From Verrucomicrobiaceae bacterium UBA7681 (GTDB lineage Bacteria > Verrucomicrobiota > Verrucomicrobiia > Verrucomicrobiales > Verrucomicrobiaceae), in the NCBI GenBank assembly GCA_002482965.1, contig DLGZ01000058.1, positions 1 through 57,711 on the forward strand: a stretch of 57,711 nucleotides of DNA, written 5' to 3'. A program made the translations under genes and the position numbers. Below are positions 8,640 to 16,305 of this stretch, in pieces. Positions within the stretch are counted from its first letter, which is position 1, and each line of letters begins with the position of its first letter. The notes under the pieces are model-generated. The model saw only the letters and a list, made by a program, of their open reading frames with translations, was not told the origin of the DNA and searched no databases.

Positions 8640-8948
8640 ATGGAAATCGCTTCAACACAACACAATTTCGACAGTTTGTTCGGTAATTACCACTCCGATT
8701 CGGATACCCGTATAGCGGGAATCGAGCAGCTCGTAAGAACGCTGCTTCTAAGAGGTAAAAATGGTCGATCTGTAAAAGTGGAAATCTGGAAATGCCGCTG
8801 CGAAGTTGGGGACTCTTTTCGAGCGGACTATCAAGAAGAAATGGGAGACGGAAGCATCTACACCGACTATCCAGATCTGAGCGGTGCGGCGACCGAATAT
8901 GATGCAGTGAGCCAATGTCTTTCACTCGTTGATGACCGTTGGAGATAA
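8640..8948 (+). CDS. Small hypothetical acidic protein
   Basis: 102 residues, acidic and soluble. It starts MEIASTQHNFDSLFGNYHSD and contains KVEIWKCRCEVGDSFRADYQEEMG and a C-terminal VSQCLSLVDDRWR. No motif recognised. It lies between the two ~230-bp direct repeats and is followed within 10 nt by the short GCATT...GGCATTTAG repeat. No Shine-Dalgarno is visible. Confidence 0.55.
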   Translation: MEIASTQHNFDSLFGNYHSDSDTRIAGIEQLVRTLLLRGKNGRSVKVEIWKCRCEVGDSFRADYQEEMGDGSIYTDYPDLSGAATEYDAVSQCLSLVDDRWR

Positions 8949-9068
8949 GAGGCATTCATGTCGGGCATTTAGTGCAATAGAGAAATAATGATGCTAGGCA
9001 TTTAGTACGTTGCAGGAGGTATTGGTTATCCTTCTTGAGGCGACAGTGCAGTGAGATAGTATTGGCGC

Positions 9069-9479
9069 ATGAAGAAGACTCCCGCTCGTAAGCCCAAGCC
9101 AATTACTTATCTGCTCATTGTTCAGTGCGTGAGGCCAGAGATTGGCATCATGGCAAAATATGAGGCTTCGACTCCTTTCCCAAACTTTCAAAAGGGTGGG
9201 CACCTCGACTTGCTGGACTGCTTTCCCACGACATGGGACGTGCACGACTTCGTGCACAGAATGTCCATAGACAAAGATGGCACCGTTTACTGCTCGACTC
9301 TGCTGCTGGCGGATTCCTCGGTTGTCGAAAATAGAGGCTGTGTGGTGAGGAAGCAATCAGGTGAGGAGGTTGGCCCAAGCGAGTCTCGTTTTCGGCAGGC
9401 TCCATCGCCGGAGTTTATAGTGGGAACCGTAGATTTGGGTATCCCCGGCCCGGCTGGTAAAAAGCGTAAAAAGACGTAA
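9069..9479 (+). CDS. Hypothetical protein with basic ends
   Basis: 136 residues. Both termini are Lys/Arg-rich (MKKTPARKPKP; GKKRKKT), with a globular middle (TYLLIVQCVRPEIGIMAKYE, HDFVHRMSIDKDGTVYCSTLLLADSS). The basic tails suggest nucleic-acid or membrane-surface contact, but that is inference. Immediately after the stop comes the second long direct repeat. No family recognised. Confidence 0.55.
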   Translation: MKKTPARKPKPITYLLIVQCVRPEIGIMAKYEASTPFPNFQKGGHLDLLDCFPTTWDVHDFVHRMSIDKDGTVYCSTLLLADSSVVENRGCVVRKQSGEEVGPSESRFRQAPSPEFIVGTVDLGIPGPAGKKRKKT

Positions 9480-9482
9480 AAA

Positions 9483-9718
9483 GATGCTAGGCATTTAGTA
9501 CACATGCCGAGGTCGTATTCATCTGAAAATCCGCAAGTTACAGCATGACGTACGCCTGCCTCGCTTGGCGCGTGAACTGGGGGCAGGAAGTAATCAGGCC
9601 TGCGTGAGTCGGCAGGTCACCGTCAGGTAAAGCGACGATGGAGGCAGGGCTTTGACCGATGGCCCCTGCCATCCCAGCGAGGCCCCCTTCCCGGCTCCCC
9701 GGCCAAGGCCGCCGGGAC
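9483..9718. repeat. Long direct repeat, copy 2 (~236 bp)
   Basis: Same landmarks as copy 1 at 8248-8475: GATGCTAGGCATTTAGTAC, CATCTGAAAATC, AGGAAGTAATCA, CGTCAGGTAAAG, GGCAGGGCTTTGACCGATGGC. It ends 15 nt before the stop of the minus-strand COG0523 gene. The two copies bracket about 1 kb with two small genes. Confidence 0.85.
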
Positions 9719-9733
9719 ATCCTACGAAATGGC

Positions 9734-10957
9734 TCACGCAGCGTGCGTATGAGGCTCATTCGGAAGCCATTCTGGAAAAGGATCAGGCAGTTGCATCCAG
9801 GCATCGGGGCCTTGGTCGAATTCGGCTGCGGTGAGCAGTGCGGCGTCGAATTGGGTCATGAGGCCGGCTTGGTTCATGTCGCGACCGATGATGACAATTT
9901 CCTGGCGGCGGTCGCCATAGAGGCCGTCGATGTGATGGCGGATTTCTGTGAGGGATTGCTCGTCTTGGGGCCATTCGGACTCGCTGACGGCACTCCAGAA
10001 GAAGCCAAAGGCGCGGGTGTCACGCAGGACGCCGGCCTGGGAGAGATAACCGGCGATTTCCATGCGCGGGGCCAGCCAGAACATGCCCTTGGCGCGGATC
10101 ACGCCTTCCCAGGTGTCGTTGAGCAGTGCCTGGAGCCGCTGCGGATGAAACGGACGCCGTGCGCGAAACACGAAGCTGCTGATGCCATACTCCTCGGTCT
10201 CGGGGGTATGACCCTTGAGGGAGTCCAGCCAGCCTTCAGCTTGCTCAGACACCTCTTGTTCGTAGAGGCCGGTGTTTAGCACCGCGCTCAGAGGCACTTC
10301 CGACTGGCGTGTTTCATGGACTGTCGCTTTCGGATTCAGAGCTTGGATGACTCCGCGAATGTCCTTCAGTTCCTCAGCGTTCACGGCGTCTGTCTTGTTG
10401 ATGAGGATGACGTTGGCAAACTCGATCTGATCAGTCAACAGATGCACGATGGTGCGGCCATCTTCCTCTGACACTTGCTGTCCACGATCTCTGAGTTCTT
10501 CAGTGCCGTAGTAGTCGTTGAGAAAGTTCCGCGCATCGACCACGGTGACCATGGTGTCGAGCTGTGCGAGGTCGCTGAGACTGCGACCAGACTCGTCCGT
10601 GAAGGAGAAAGTTTCGGCCACTGGCATCGGTTCGGAGACTCCTGTGGACTCGATGAGCAGAGCGTCGAAGCGGCCTTCGCGAGCTAGTTTAGAGACTTCC
10701 TTGAGCAGATCTTCACGAAGCGTACAGCAGATGCAGCCATTGCTCATCTCCACCATTTTCTCCTCGGTGCGGGAGAGCTGGGCATCGCCTGCCTTCACAA
10801 GCTGGGCATCCACATTGACCTCGCTCATGTCATTGACGATGACGGCAACTCTGCGTCCCTCGCGGTTTCGCAGGATGTGATTGAGCAAGGTCGTTTTCCC
10901 AGCTCCGAGGAAGCCGGAGAGGACGGTGACAGGGAGCTTCGGTGTCAGTAGGTGCAT
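9734..10957 (-). CDS. COG0523 (CobW/ZigA-like) metal-linked GTPase
   Basis: G3E-family GTPase, likely a zinc or cobalamin metallochaperone. 407 residues from the ATG at 10957 (MHLLTPKLPVTVLSGFLGAGKT); upstream in-frame ATGs would add about 20 non-homologous residues. Walker A GFLGAGKT is at 15-22, the metal-binding GCICC (CxCC) at 74-78, a Walker B-like LLIESTGVSEP follows, and NKTD is the guanine-specificity motif. A C-terminal CobW_C domain begins around 270 (FVFRARRPFHPQRL). The C-terminus ends in a His-containing tail (NEPHTHAA), a common metal-binding feature. COG0523 genes are often zinc-regulated, but no convincing Zur box was found. Confidence 0.92.
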   Translation of the reverse strand: MHLLTPKLPVTVLSGFLGAGKTTLLNHILRNREGRRVAVIVNDMSEVNVDAQLVKAGDAQLSRTEEKMVEMSNGCICCTLREDLLKEVSKLAREGRFDALLIESTGVSEPMPVAETFSFTDESGRSLSDLAQLDTMVTVVDARNFLNDYYGTEELRDRGQQVSEEDGRTIVHLLTDQIEFANVILINKTDAVNAEELKDIRGVIQALNPKATVHETRQSEVPLSAVLNTGLYEQEVSEQAEGWLDSLKGHTPETEEYGISSFVFRARRPFHPQRLQALLNDTWEGVIRAKGMFWLAPRMEIAGYLSQAGVLRDTRAFGFFWSAVSESEWPQDEQSLTEIRHHIDGLYGDRRQEIVIIGRDMNQAGLMTQFDAALLTAAEFDQGPDAWMQLPDPFPEWLPNEPHTHAA

Positions 10958-11111
10958 CAGTGGATGAAGTTGTATAACGCAAATACATTGCATTAGATGA
11001 TGCATTAACGCAACCAATATGCACTAACAAATAAGCGAGTCGGTCGCTGCTGGTGCCCCCATTCCAGTTCATTTTTGAAATCACTGCTCTGCACATGCCC
11101 GCCATGAAAAA

Positions 11112-11449
11112 GATGCCTAGCATGAATGGCACTCAGTTAAGGCGGGTTGTCGTGGATTTTTGTGAGGCTGCCTGGCAGTGTTTTGGCCCAGCATTCCATA
11201 GAGCGCACTGAAGCCTCCGATATGGAGTGCGGTCGCGGAGTGAGGCACGAACGCAGCTACCGCTTTCGCAGGCTGGACTGCGGTCTGTGGACAAAGAACG
11301 TTCTTCACCCCGCGAAAGCGGTAGCTCCGATGCACGCTTGCGCCGTGCATCTTCGCGACCGCACTCCATATCGGAGGCTTGCTGAAGTGGCCAACCTTCC
11401 ACAACCCACGATGCATGCGCTTAACCGAGTGCCATTCATGCCAGGCATC
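11112..11449. repeat. Nested inverted-repeat (hairpin) element, ~338 bp
   Basis: Three nested pairs of arms. Outer: GATGCCTAGCATGAATGGC (11112-11130) against GCCATTCATGCCAGGCATC (11431-11449). Middle: a perfect 27-bp pair at 11211-11237 and 11354-11380. Inner: AGCTACCGCTTTCGC (11255-11269) against GCGAAAGCGGTAGCT (11312-11326). The whole could fold as one long hairpin. It encodes nothing convincing; ORFs drawn through it are palindrome artefacts. The inner arms recur in degenerate form at 21489-21678. The element fills most of the 10958-11507 gap. Confidence 0.9.
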
Positions 11450-11507
11450 TAGGCCATGCACGTGTGTCTATGACCAGGAGCTGCGCTTGATGGGGAAAGG
11501 GCACCGC

Positions 11508-11831
11508 TCATGCTAAAAAGGCGAACAGCACCCAAAGATGGAGCAATACAAGCGTACCCAGCGCGATGAAGAAGTTGGCTGCACGGTCGCAGCAAGCGCC
11601 ACGCAGTGAGAACTCTGCCTGGGGTCGGAATGGCCCGACGATGAGAAGAGCCCAAAGCAAATTGTAGGAGGCCCAGAATAAGATGAAGCCGGCCAGGTCG
11701 AAGACATGAGAGACAGAGCGCGAATGCTGCCAAGTGAGCCTGTCGAGGATGGCACAGCCCCTTGCGGCAGCCGCAGTGAGAATGGCTACGAGGAGGAATC
11801 GGCTGGTCTCAACTCGGGCAAGTGATTTCAT
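11508..11831 (-). CDS. Small membrane protein, unknown function
   Basis: 107 residues from the ATG at 11831 (MKSLARVETSRFLLVAILTAAAARG). About three hydrophobic helices are visible: 12-27, 42-66 (VFDLAGFILFWASYNLLWALLIVG) and 87-106 (FFIALGTLVLLHLWVLFAFLA). A longer frame to 11993 exists, but its extra 54 residues overlap the upstream gene's 3' end and are not protein-like. No family recognised. Confidence 0.65.
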   Translation of the reverse strand: MKSLARVETSRFLLVAILTAAAARGCAILDRLTWQHSRSVSHVFDLAGFILFWASYNLLWALLIVGPFRPQAEFSLRGACCDRAANFFIALGTLVLLHLWVLFAFLA

Positions 11832-11925
11832 CGTATGATTCAAAAAGAGGCCAGGAATGTGCAGGAAGTGATCAAACCCGCGAGGGTTTAGGCCGCCAAC
11901 TGTCGAGCCGTGAAGCAGGCAGCCC

Positions 11926-12315
11926 TTACGCGTCTGGCAGACGCAGCTTGGTGGCGGGGCCGGTGACCTCAAAATGGAAATGGGGGTCTTCACAGTCGGT
12001 GTGAATCTCGGTGACCCGGATCGGCAGAAGATGCGGAACTACCAGCGAAAGGTAGGCGGCGGAGGCTGCCAGAGTTTCCAATGAGGCGGAGTCGTCGGGC
12101 TCGAACAGCCCCCGGGTCACTTGATCCAGGGCGGGTTCGCAGAGGATTTCTCCGCTGGCAGGCGGGAGATCGCCCCGACACCACAGGGTGGCGCGTGCGC
12201 AGCGCTTCTCCAGAGGGTCGCCCGGAAGTTTCGCCACAAACTCAAGACTCATTTCACGCCGCGTTGCTTCGTCGATCATGGGGGGACATATCAGGGCATG
12301 GTAAAAGTTCACCAT
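11926..12315 (-). CDS. Hypothetical soluble protein
   Basis: 129 residues from the ATG at 12315; an ATG at 12279 (MIDEATRREMSLEFVAKLPG) is an equally good start. Features: two to three cysteines (CARATLWCRGD), a helical middle (SLETLAASAAYLSLVVPHLLP) and a His/Glu-rich end (EIHTDCEDPHFHFEVTG) that could bind a metal. No family recognised. It is followed by the small membrane protein on the same strand. Confidence 0.6.
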   Translation of the reverse strand: MVNFYHALICPPMIDEATRREMSLEFVAKLPGDPLEKRCARATLWCRGDLPPASGEILCEPALDQVTRGLFEPDDSASLETLAASAAYLSLVVPHLLPIRVTEIHTDCEDPHFHFEVTGPATKLRLPDA

Positions 12316-12368
12316 GCAAGGGTTTTGTGTTCAACCCTCCTGATCTTCCCCATTTCCAATCCGGCACA

Positions 12369-13064
12369 TCACGGGGTTTTCGTGGCTGGGGGTGCCGGCG
12401 GGAGTAGGTTTGCCGGCACTGCCATTGCAGCGCGGATCTCCTCGGCTACCGGGGCGACTGGGGCTGCAGCGACGCGTGGCAAATCAAGGCTGATCGGGAT
12501 GAACCTGCGTTTCGTGCGCTGGGGGATGACGCTGGGCACCTGCGGCACTCCCGCATGCCTCGAAAGCAGCTGCGGCTCCGCCTGAACGAGCGGCGTTTGC
12601 AGCACCGTACCATCCGGCGCACGATCCAGAACAAAACCACTGAAATCCAAAGGCAGCGGCACGAGCTGGCCCTGCGCCGTCAGCACCTGCCCCTCCGGCA
12701 CCAGCGCCGCATTCACCCGCAGCATGCGGCCGCTGCGGATCAGATAAGCCTGTCCTTGAATGGCGACGAGCCCCCCGCGCACCGTCGCGGTGGTAGCATT
12801 GACAAAATCGGACGGCAGCGCCACGAGCCGCCCCTCTGCAGTCAGCACCTGTCCCTTTGGCACCAAGGTGACATCCACCAGCGCCGCGCGGTTGTGGCGA
12901 ATGAAGTAGGTCTGTCCGCGATAGAATACGATGCCGTCATGCACCGTGCTCGTCTCCCGCTCCATGGGCTGATATTCCAGGGCGCGTGGGATGCCGCTCT
13001 GAGCGGCGGCAGGGCCGCAGCAGGCTAGTACCGCCGCAAGGAGGATCAATGGATGGGATTTCAT
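12369..13064 (-). CDS. Secreted protein with two DUF6799-like repeats
   Basis: 231 residues. A typical signal peptide (MKSHPLILLAAVLACCGPAAAQ, cleavage about 22) precedes two tandem ~50-residue modules at about 42-90 and 96-145. Each follows the pattern DGIVFYRGQTYFIRHNRAALVDVTLVPKG... ending VLTAxGxLVxLPxDF, which matches small repeats known in Verrucomicrobia and Bacteroidetes as DUF6799. The C-terminal third is Pro/Ala-rich and disordered. Likely periplasmic; role unknown. Repeat structure is seen directly; the DUF name is recall. Confidence 0.8.
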   Translation of the reverse strand: MKSHPLILLAAVLACCGPAAAQSGIPRALEYQPMERETSTVHDGIVFYRGQTYFIRHNRAALVDVTLVPKGQVLTAEGRLVALPSDFVNATTATVRGGLVAIQGQAYLIRSGRMLRVNAALVPEGQVLTAQGQLVPLPLDFSGFVLDRAPDGTVLQTPLVQAEPQLLSRHAGVPQVPSVIPQRTKRRFIPISLDLPRVAAAPVAPVAEEIRAAMAVPANLLPPAPPATKTP

Positions 13065-13260
13065 AAGTCGGGATCGATGGCAGATTCGCCCTGCCCTCTG
13101 TTCCAGACTAACTGGCCACCATCCTTCTCACCATGGGGTGACCACCCCAAACCCATGCCGCCGGGGGCTTCCCCCAGCACCCCACCGGATACAACCAGAG
13201 CCCTCTTCCTGCTGATAACGCTCAACCACGGGATCAAGATGAATCGAGAGCGGCTGGTAG

Positions 13261-13280
13261 GGACGCGCTTCGCCGCGTCC
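13261..13280. terminator. GC hairpin in the 13065-13499 gap
   Basis: GGACGCG pairs with CGCGTCC across a CTTCGC loop. It lies 220 nt downstream of the minus-strand dihydrofolate-reductase-like gene and has no T-run, so it may be a dispersed hairpin rather than a true terminator. The rest of this 435-nt gap shows no supported gene; ORFs crossing it are shadows or have non-protein composition. Confidence 0.35.
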
Positions 13281-13499
13281 GAAGAATCCTTCCTCCCATC
13301 GCGCTCTGCCAACTCACCGCATTCCCCCTTTCCAGACGCCCTCTCTTTCCGCTGTCGAAAGCTCCAAGGACGGCGCACCTTTTTCATCGCCTGCGGGAGA
13401 ATTAGACCCGAAATCACGGACCCGACGCAGCGGTTCCCTACCATCCCTGAGCTCTGCTCCGACGATGGCAGCGGAGTGAATGGGCGGGCGGCACTGGCT

Positions 13500-14147
13500 T
13501 CACACGCGACTAAGCACAACGTGGGTCGCCCGCTCCGATCCCACATGCTGGGTGCAGGTGTAGCCAAGGTCAGGCAGGTGAATACCCTCGAACAGCCGCT
13601 CGCCTGCGCCGAGCAGGACGGGAGAGATGGCGAGGTGGAGTTCATCGATCAGGCGCGCCTGGAGGTATTGCCGGATGGTCGATGCGCCGCCGCCGATGCG
13701 GACGTCCTGGCCGTTGGCGGCTTCACGGGCGCGTTCCAGCGCGACGTGGATGCCCTCGGTGATGAAATGAAAGGTGGTGCCGCCTTCCATGACGAGGGGG
13801 GCACGCGGGTGATGAGTGAGCACGAACACCGGCTTGTGATACACCGGGTTGTCCCCCCACCAGCCGCGCCAGCTTTCATCCGGCCAGGGACCGCGCACGG
13901 GCCCGAACATGTTCCGGCCCATGATCCAGGCGCCCACGTTGTGGAAACCGCGTGCCGCAAAGTCGTCATCGATCCCGGTCTCTCCGCCGTCCTTGCCGAA
14001 GAGCTGCGTCTGAAACGTGCGCGTCGGGAACGCCCAGCCATGCATGGCCGTGCCGCCGATGCCCAGCGGATTCTCCAGGCTCTGGTCCGGGCCTGCGGCG
14101 AAGCCATCAAGGGAAAGGGTGAAGCTCTCGACACGGAGTTTGCTCAT
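13500..14147 (-). CDS. Dihydrofolate reductase family protein (RibD C-terminal type)
   Basis: 215 residues from the ATG at 14147 (MSKLRVESFTLSLDGFAAGP). It has the DHFR-like start S(L/M)DG, then an active-site-like GAWIMGRNMFGP (about 75-86), PVFVLTHHPR, a nucleotide-binding VRIGGGASTIRQYLQARLIDELHLAISPVLLGAGERLF, and a C-terminal strand. This matches the YyaP/RibD_C family, NADPH-dependent reductases whose natural substrates are mostly unknown, rather than FolA. It is the last of several closely spaced minus-strand genes, starting 10 nt after the stop of the zinc-ribbon gene. Confidence 0.88.
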   Translation of the reverse strand: MSKLRVESFTLSLDGFAAGPDQSLENPLGIGGTAMHGWAFPTRTFQTQLFGKDGGETGIDDDFAARGFHNVGAWIMGRNMFGPVRGPWPDESWRGWWGDNPVYHKPVFVLTHHPRAPLVMEGGTTFHFITEGIHVALERAREAANGQDVRIGGGASTIRQYLQARLIDELHLAISPVLLGAGERLFEGIHLPDLGYTCTQHVGSERATHVVLSRV

Positions 14148-14157
14148 GGGGTGGGTT

Positions 14158-14532
14158 TTAGCTGTGGGATTGGTGAAGCTCGCGGGCGGCGGAGACAAAC
14201 TGAAGGAAGCTCAGGCGGCGATGGCACTCAAGACAGACCTTGTCGAAAGTGCGCTGAGGAGGATCCACGTGGCGGACGAAAGACATGCGCTCGAGACCGA
14301 TGTGGGCCGATGCGGGCAATCCGAAGTAGGTCGGGTCGAAGGAACCGAAATCAACCTGGCAGAAGTTACACAGCACGAGCGAGAGTGAGCCGAAGATGCG
14401 ATACTCGGCGTAAGTGTGCTTGCCCTCGGCGAAGTGCTGCAACTCCTGCGGGTCATTGCCGCAGTCCATGCACGGAGCCACCTCGCGAGCCTACAGCAGC
14501 GCAAAGCAGAGCGGGCATTGTCCGGCGTTCAT
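14158..14532 (-). pseudogene. Zinc-ribbon gene interrupted by an in-frame TAG
   Basis: Reading from the ATG at 14532 gives MNAGQCPLCFALL, a TAG at 14491-14493, then ARE-VAPCMDCGNDPQELQHF in the same frame to a stop at 14158. The two CxxC pairs either side of the stop (CPLC, CMDC) look like halves of one zinc ribbon. A second pair follows (CNFC and CLEC). A single base change could have made the stop. Alternatively translation starts at an internal GTG or ATG just after it, giving about 107 residues without the first knuckle. It sits 16 nt downstream of the YcxB-like gene. Confidence 0.6.
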
Positions 14533-14548
14533 GGAAAGGGATGGGTGC

Positions 14549-14965
14549 TCATTCGCCTAACGGTGAAGACGGTACATGAGTGCGCACAAAAGAGACGAAC
14601 GAATCACGAAGCGCCTCGCTCTCGAAGTATTGCAGTGGGATGATGTGGGCATTCATGGATGGGTGAGCGAGGAAAAGGTGCTGTGGACTGATGATTGCCT
14701 GCGCGAGGTCCTGCCACGCCGTAGAGAAGTCGAAATCCGATGAGAACTCTCGAATGCCTGACGAGGAAAGCTCGATCGTGCGTTCGCCGAGTGCGGAGCG
14801 ATTGTCTGCCGCGACGATGCGTCGTCGGAAACGCTCTCGACGATGAGCTGACAGAAGCGGCCCGATAAGCGGGAGTGACAACCAGCCCGTACTTTCAATG
14901 CTGGCGGTGCAGTAGTCATACCAAGCGAGATGGTCATCGGGTGAGAGAGTGAAGAGAACGAGCAT
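14549..14965 (-). CDS. YcxB-like family protein
   Basis: 138 residues starting MLVLFTLSPDDHLAWYDYC. The C-terminal ~60 residues match the YcxB-like domain pattern: TIELSSSGIREFSSDFDFSTAWQDLAQ, then a tyrosine/phenylalanine-rich strand (QHLFLAHPSMNAHIIPLQYF) and ESEALRDSFVSFVR. YcxB proteins usually have two N-terminal membrane helices; here the N-terminal part has only a weak hydrophobic stretch around 27-40, so it may be shortened. Function unknown. Same strand as, and close upstream of, the broken zinc-ribbon gene. Confidence 0.75.
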   Translation of the reverse strand: MLVLFTLSPDDHLAWYDYCTASIESTGWLSLPLIGPLLSAHRRERFRRRIVAADNRSALGERTIELSSSGIREFSSDFDFSTAWQDLAQAIISPQHLFLAHPSMNAHIIPLQYFESEALRDSFVSFVRTHVPSSPLGE

Positions 14966-14991
14966 TAGATAACGCGAGTGACTTCTAACAG

Positions 14992-15075
14992 GTGGATGGT
15001 GCGAAGATTCGCTGGATTTGCCCCAACGCCTCTATCGCTGACGGATTTCCTGCCCTCATGCGCCAAGCTAACCCA
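14992..15075. repeat. ~85-bp imperfect direct repeat, copy 1
   Basis: Begins ACAGGTGGATGGTG and ends GCGCCAAGCTAACCC, with TCGCTGACGGATTTCCTGCC inside. Copy 2 (15787-15873) has AACAGGTGGAAGGTG, TAGCTGACGGATTGGTTGCC and GCGCCAAGCTAACC in the same order. The two copies flank the minus-strand DUF3592 gene about 797 bp apart. Confidence 0.75.
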
Positions 15076-15106
15076 ATCGCCGGCTTGGGCGCAAGGGGCT
15101 TCAGAT

Positions 15107-15766
15107 TCAAAAAGAGGCCTCCTGCCCTCCTGTGACTGCTGCCGTGTGAGGGTAACGCACCCGACCGTAAACTCCGGCCACGACACTGAGCACAAGGCCA
15201 GTGCCCAGTAGGGTTGGAATGATCTTCGGCTCCAGTGTGGGAGGCAGCAGGAGGATGATCATGAAGCCTAGCAACCACATCCCACGGGTCAGGCCATACA
15301 GCACATGGCTTTTGGGCCTGCGGTCCTGGGAGTCAAAAACATAGCTGCCAAGCCACATCCCCCAAACAGCCAGGCTGAATCCCAGACTCCACTTCGGCCA
15401 CCCATATTCAAGCAGGGCAAACTCGGGATGCGCAGTGTCATAGCGAACGCTGACCTGGCTGCCAGGGCTCAGGAACTGGGCGAGGCTTCCGGCACCGGAC
15501 TCGTAGCCCTTGTTGCTGATCCAGCCTGCCCGCACCCGGTCACTCTCGTAGCTGCGTCCATCCACCGTGTAGCTGTAGCGGATGAGGGAGCGCGTGTTGC
15601 CACGATGATTCTTGTGCTCAGAGGAGATGACCCTGCCCTCAGTGGCAGCATCCGCCCGCCACAGATGCCATGAAGAAACACAGAACTCCAATGGCATCAT
15701 GAAGAGCAACGCCAGGAGCAAGGGCACAAAGACGAGTGCGGCTGCTATTCCAATGATGTATCGCAT
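15107..15766 (-). CDS. DUF3592 domain membrane protein
   Basis: 219 residues. An N-terminal transmembrane segment (about 3-25) is followed by a soluble DUF3592-type domain at about 40-115: EGRVISSEHKNHRGNTRSLIRYSYTVDGRSYESDRVRAG, then the LSPGSQVSVRYDTAHPEFALLEYG pattern. Further hydrophobic segments lie at 125-140 and 160-200. DUF3592 proteins are found in many bacteria without a fixed role. An approximately 85-bp direct repeat stands on each side of the gene, suggesting it may have arrived or been duplicated as a unit. Confidence 0.85.
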   Translation of the reverse strand: MRYIIGIAAALVFVPLLLALLFMMPLEFCVSSWHLWRADAATEGRVISSEHKNHRGNTRSLIRYSYTVDGRSYESDRVRAGWISNKGYESGAGSLAQFLSPGSQVSVRYDTAHPEFALLEYGWPKWSLGFSLAVWGMWLGSYVFDSQDRRPKSHVLYGLTRGMWLLGFMIILLLPPTLEPKIIPTLLGTGLVLSVVAGVYGRVRYPHTAAVTGGQEASF

Positions 15767-15786
15767 GGTGAGACTGTTACTTCGGC

Positions 15787-15873
15787 GAACAGGTGGAAGG
15801 TGAACCGATTTGTGGGGTTTGTTCCATCGCCTTTCTAGCTGACGGATTGGTTGCCATTTTGCGCCAAGCTAAC
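15787..15873. repeat. ~85-bp imperfect direct repeat, copy 2
   Basis: Partner of the copy at 14992-15075. It ends 13 nt before the ATG of the HD-domain gene. An upstream extension of that gene's frame would translate this repeat and is therefore unlikely to be coding. Confidence 0.75.
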
Positions 15874-15885
15874 CAAAGTGTCGAA

Positions 15886-16305
15886 ATGAGAAAAGAACGA
15901 ATTGAACTCGCCCGCGAAATCGCCACGGAGTGCCACAGGCAGCAAACACGCAAAGACGGAGTGACGCCCTACATCGTCCACCCGGAAAAGGTCGCTGAAA
16001 TCGTGGAAAAGCTGGGAGGTGGCGAGCAGGAAATCATCGTCGCCTGGCTCCATGACACGATTGAAGACTCGGGTATGACGCATGCGCGGCTGGTGGAGTC
16101 CTTCGACCTGGCGATTGCAGACGCGGTTGTGGCCCTGACCCATGCGGACGGCGAGGACTACCCGACCTCGATTCTTCGCGCCAAGGCCAACCCGATCGCC
16201 CGCGCCGTGAAGATTGCCGACAATCTGGCGAACCTGTCCGACACGCCCTCGACCAAGCAGGTGGCGAAGTATTCCGCGTCCCTGATTGAACTGCTCGCCC
16301 CGTGA
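15886..16305 (+). CDS. Short HD-domain hydrolase (MESH1/SpoT-like)
   Basis: 139 residues from the ATG at 15886. HD-domain motifs in order: AREIATECHRQQTRKDGVTPYIVHPEKVAEIVEKL (first His region), IVAWLHDTIEDSG (HD at about 56-57, plus the ED pair), then AVVALTHADGEDY and ARAVKIADNLANLSDTPS. The order and spacing match the RelA/SpoT hydrolase and MESH1-type small (p)ppGpp hydrolases. It is shorter than MESH1 (~180 residues), ending soon after the last conserved Asp-Asn, so activity is uncertain. No synthetase domain is present. Confidence 0.82.
   Translation: MRKERIELAREIATECHRQQTRKDGVTPYIVHPEKVAEIVEKLGGGEQEIIVAWLHDTIEDSGMTHARLVESFDLAIADAVVALTHADGEDYPTSILRAKANPIARAVKIADNLANLSDTPSTKQVAKYSASLIELLAP

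Larger units (their letters stand above)
7911..9008. repeat. Dispersed short repeat GATGCYAGGCATTTAGT after small genes
   Basis: Copies lie at 7911-7928, 8248-8264, 8958-8974 (variant ATGTCGGGCATTTAGTG) and 8990-9008; a further copy starts the second long repeat at 9483. The core ATGCCAGGCAT is palindromic. The related string GCCATTCATGCCAGGC is at 8227-8242 and at the tip of the inverted element near 11431. Each copy sits just past the stop codon of a small plus-strand gene. Confidence 0.8.

Noticed and set aside
6425..9480. Integron cassette array
   Set aside because: Small genes with a repeat after each look cassette-like and GTTAGGT occurs near 7098, but paired attC core sites (RYYYAAC and GTTRRRY) with the right spacing are absent and there is no integrase.
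10975..11010. Zur box before the COG0523 GTPase
   Set aside because: TGCAT/ATGCA halves are only 5 bp with poor extension, so there is no convincing zinc operator.
11147..11452. ORFs through the hairpin element
   Set aside because: Open frames on both strands mirror one another because the DNA is palindromic; no independent coding evidence.
13053..14579. 508-aa plus-strand ORF
   Set aside because: It crosses the dihydrofolate-reductase-like and zinc-ribbon genes on the other strand and has no coherent domain.
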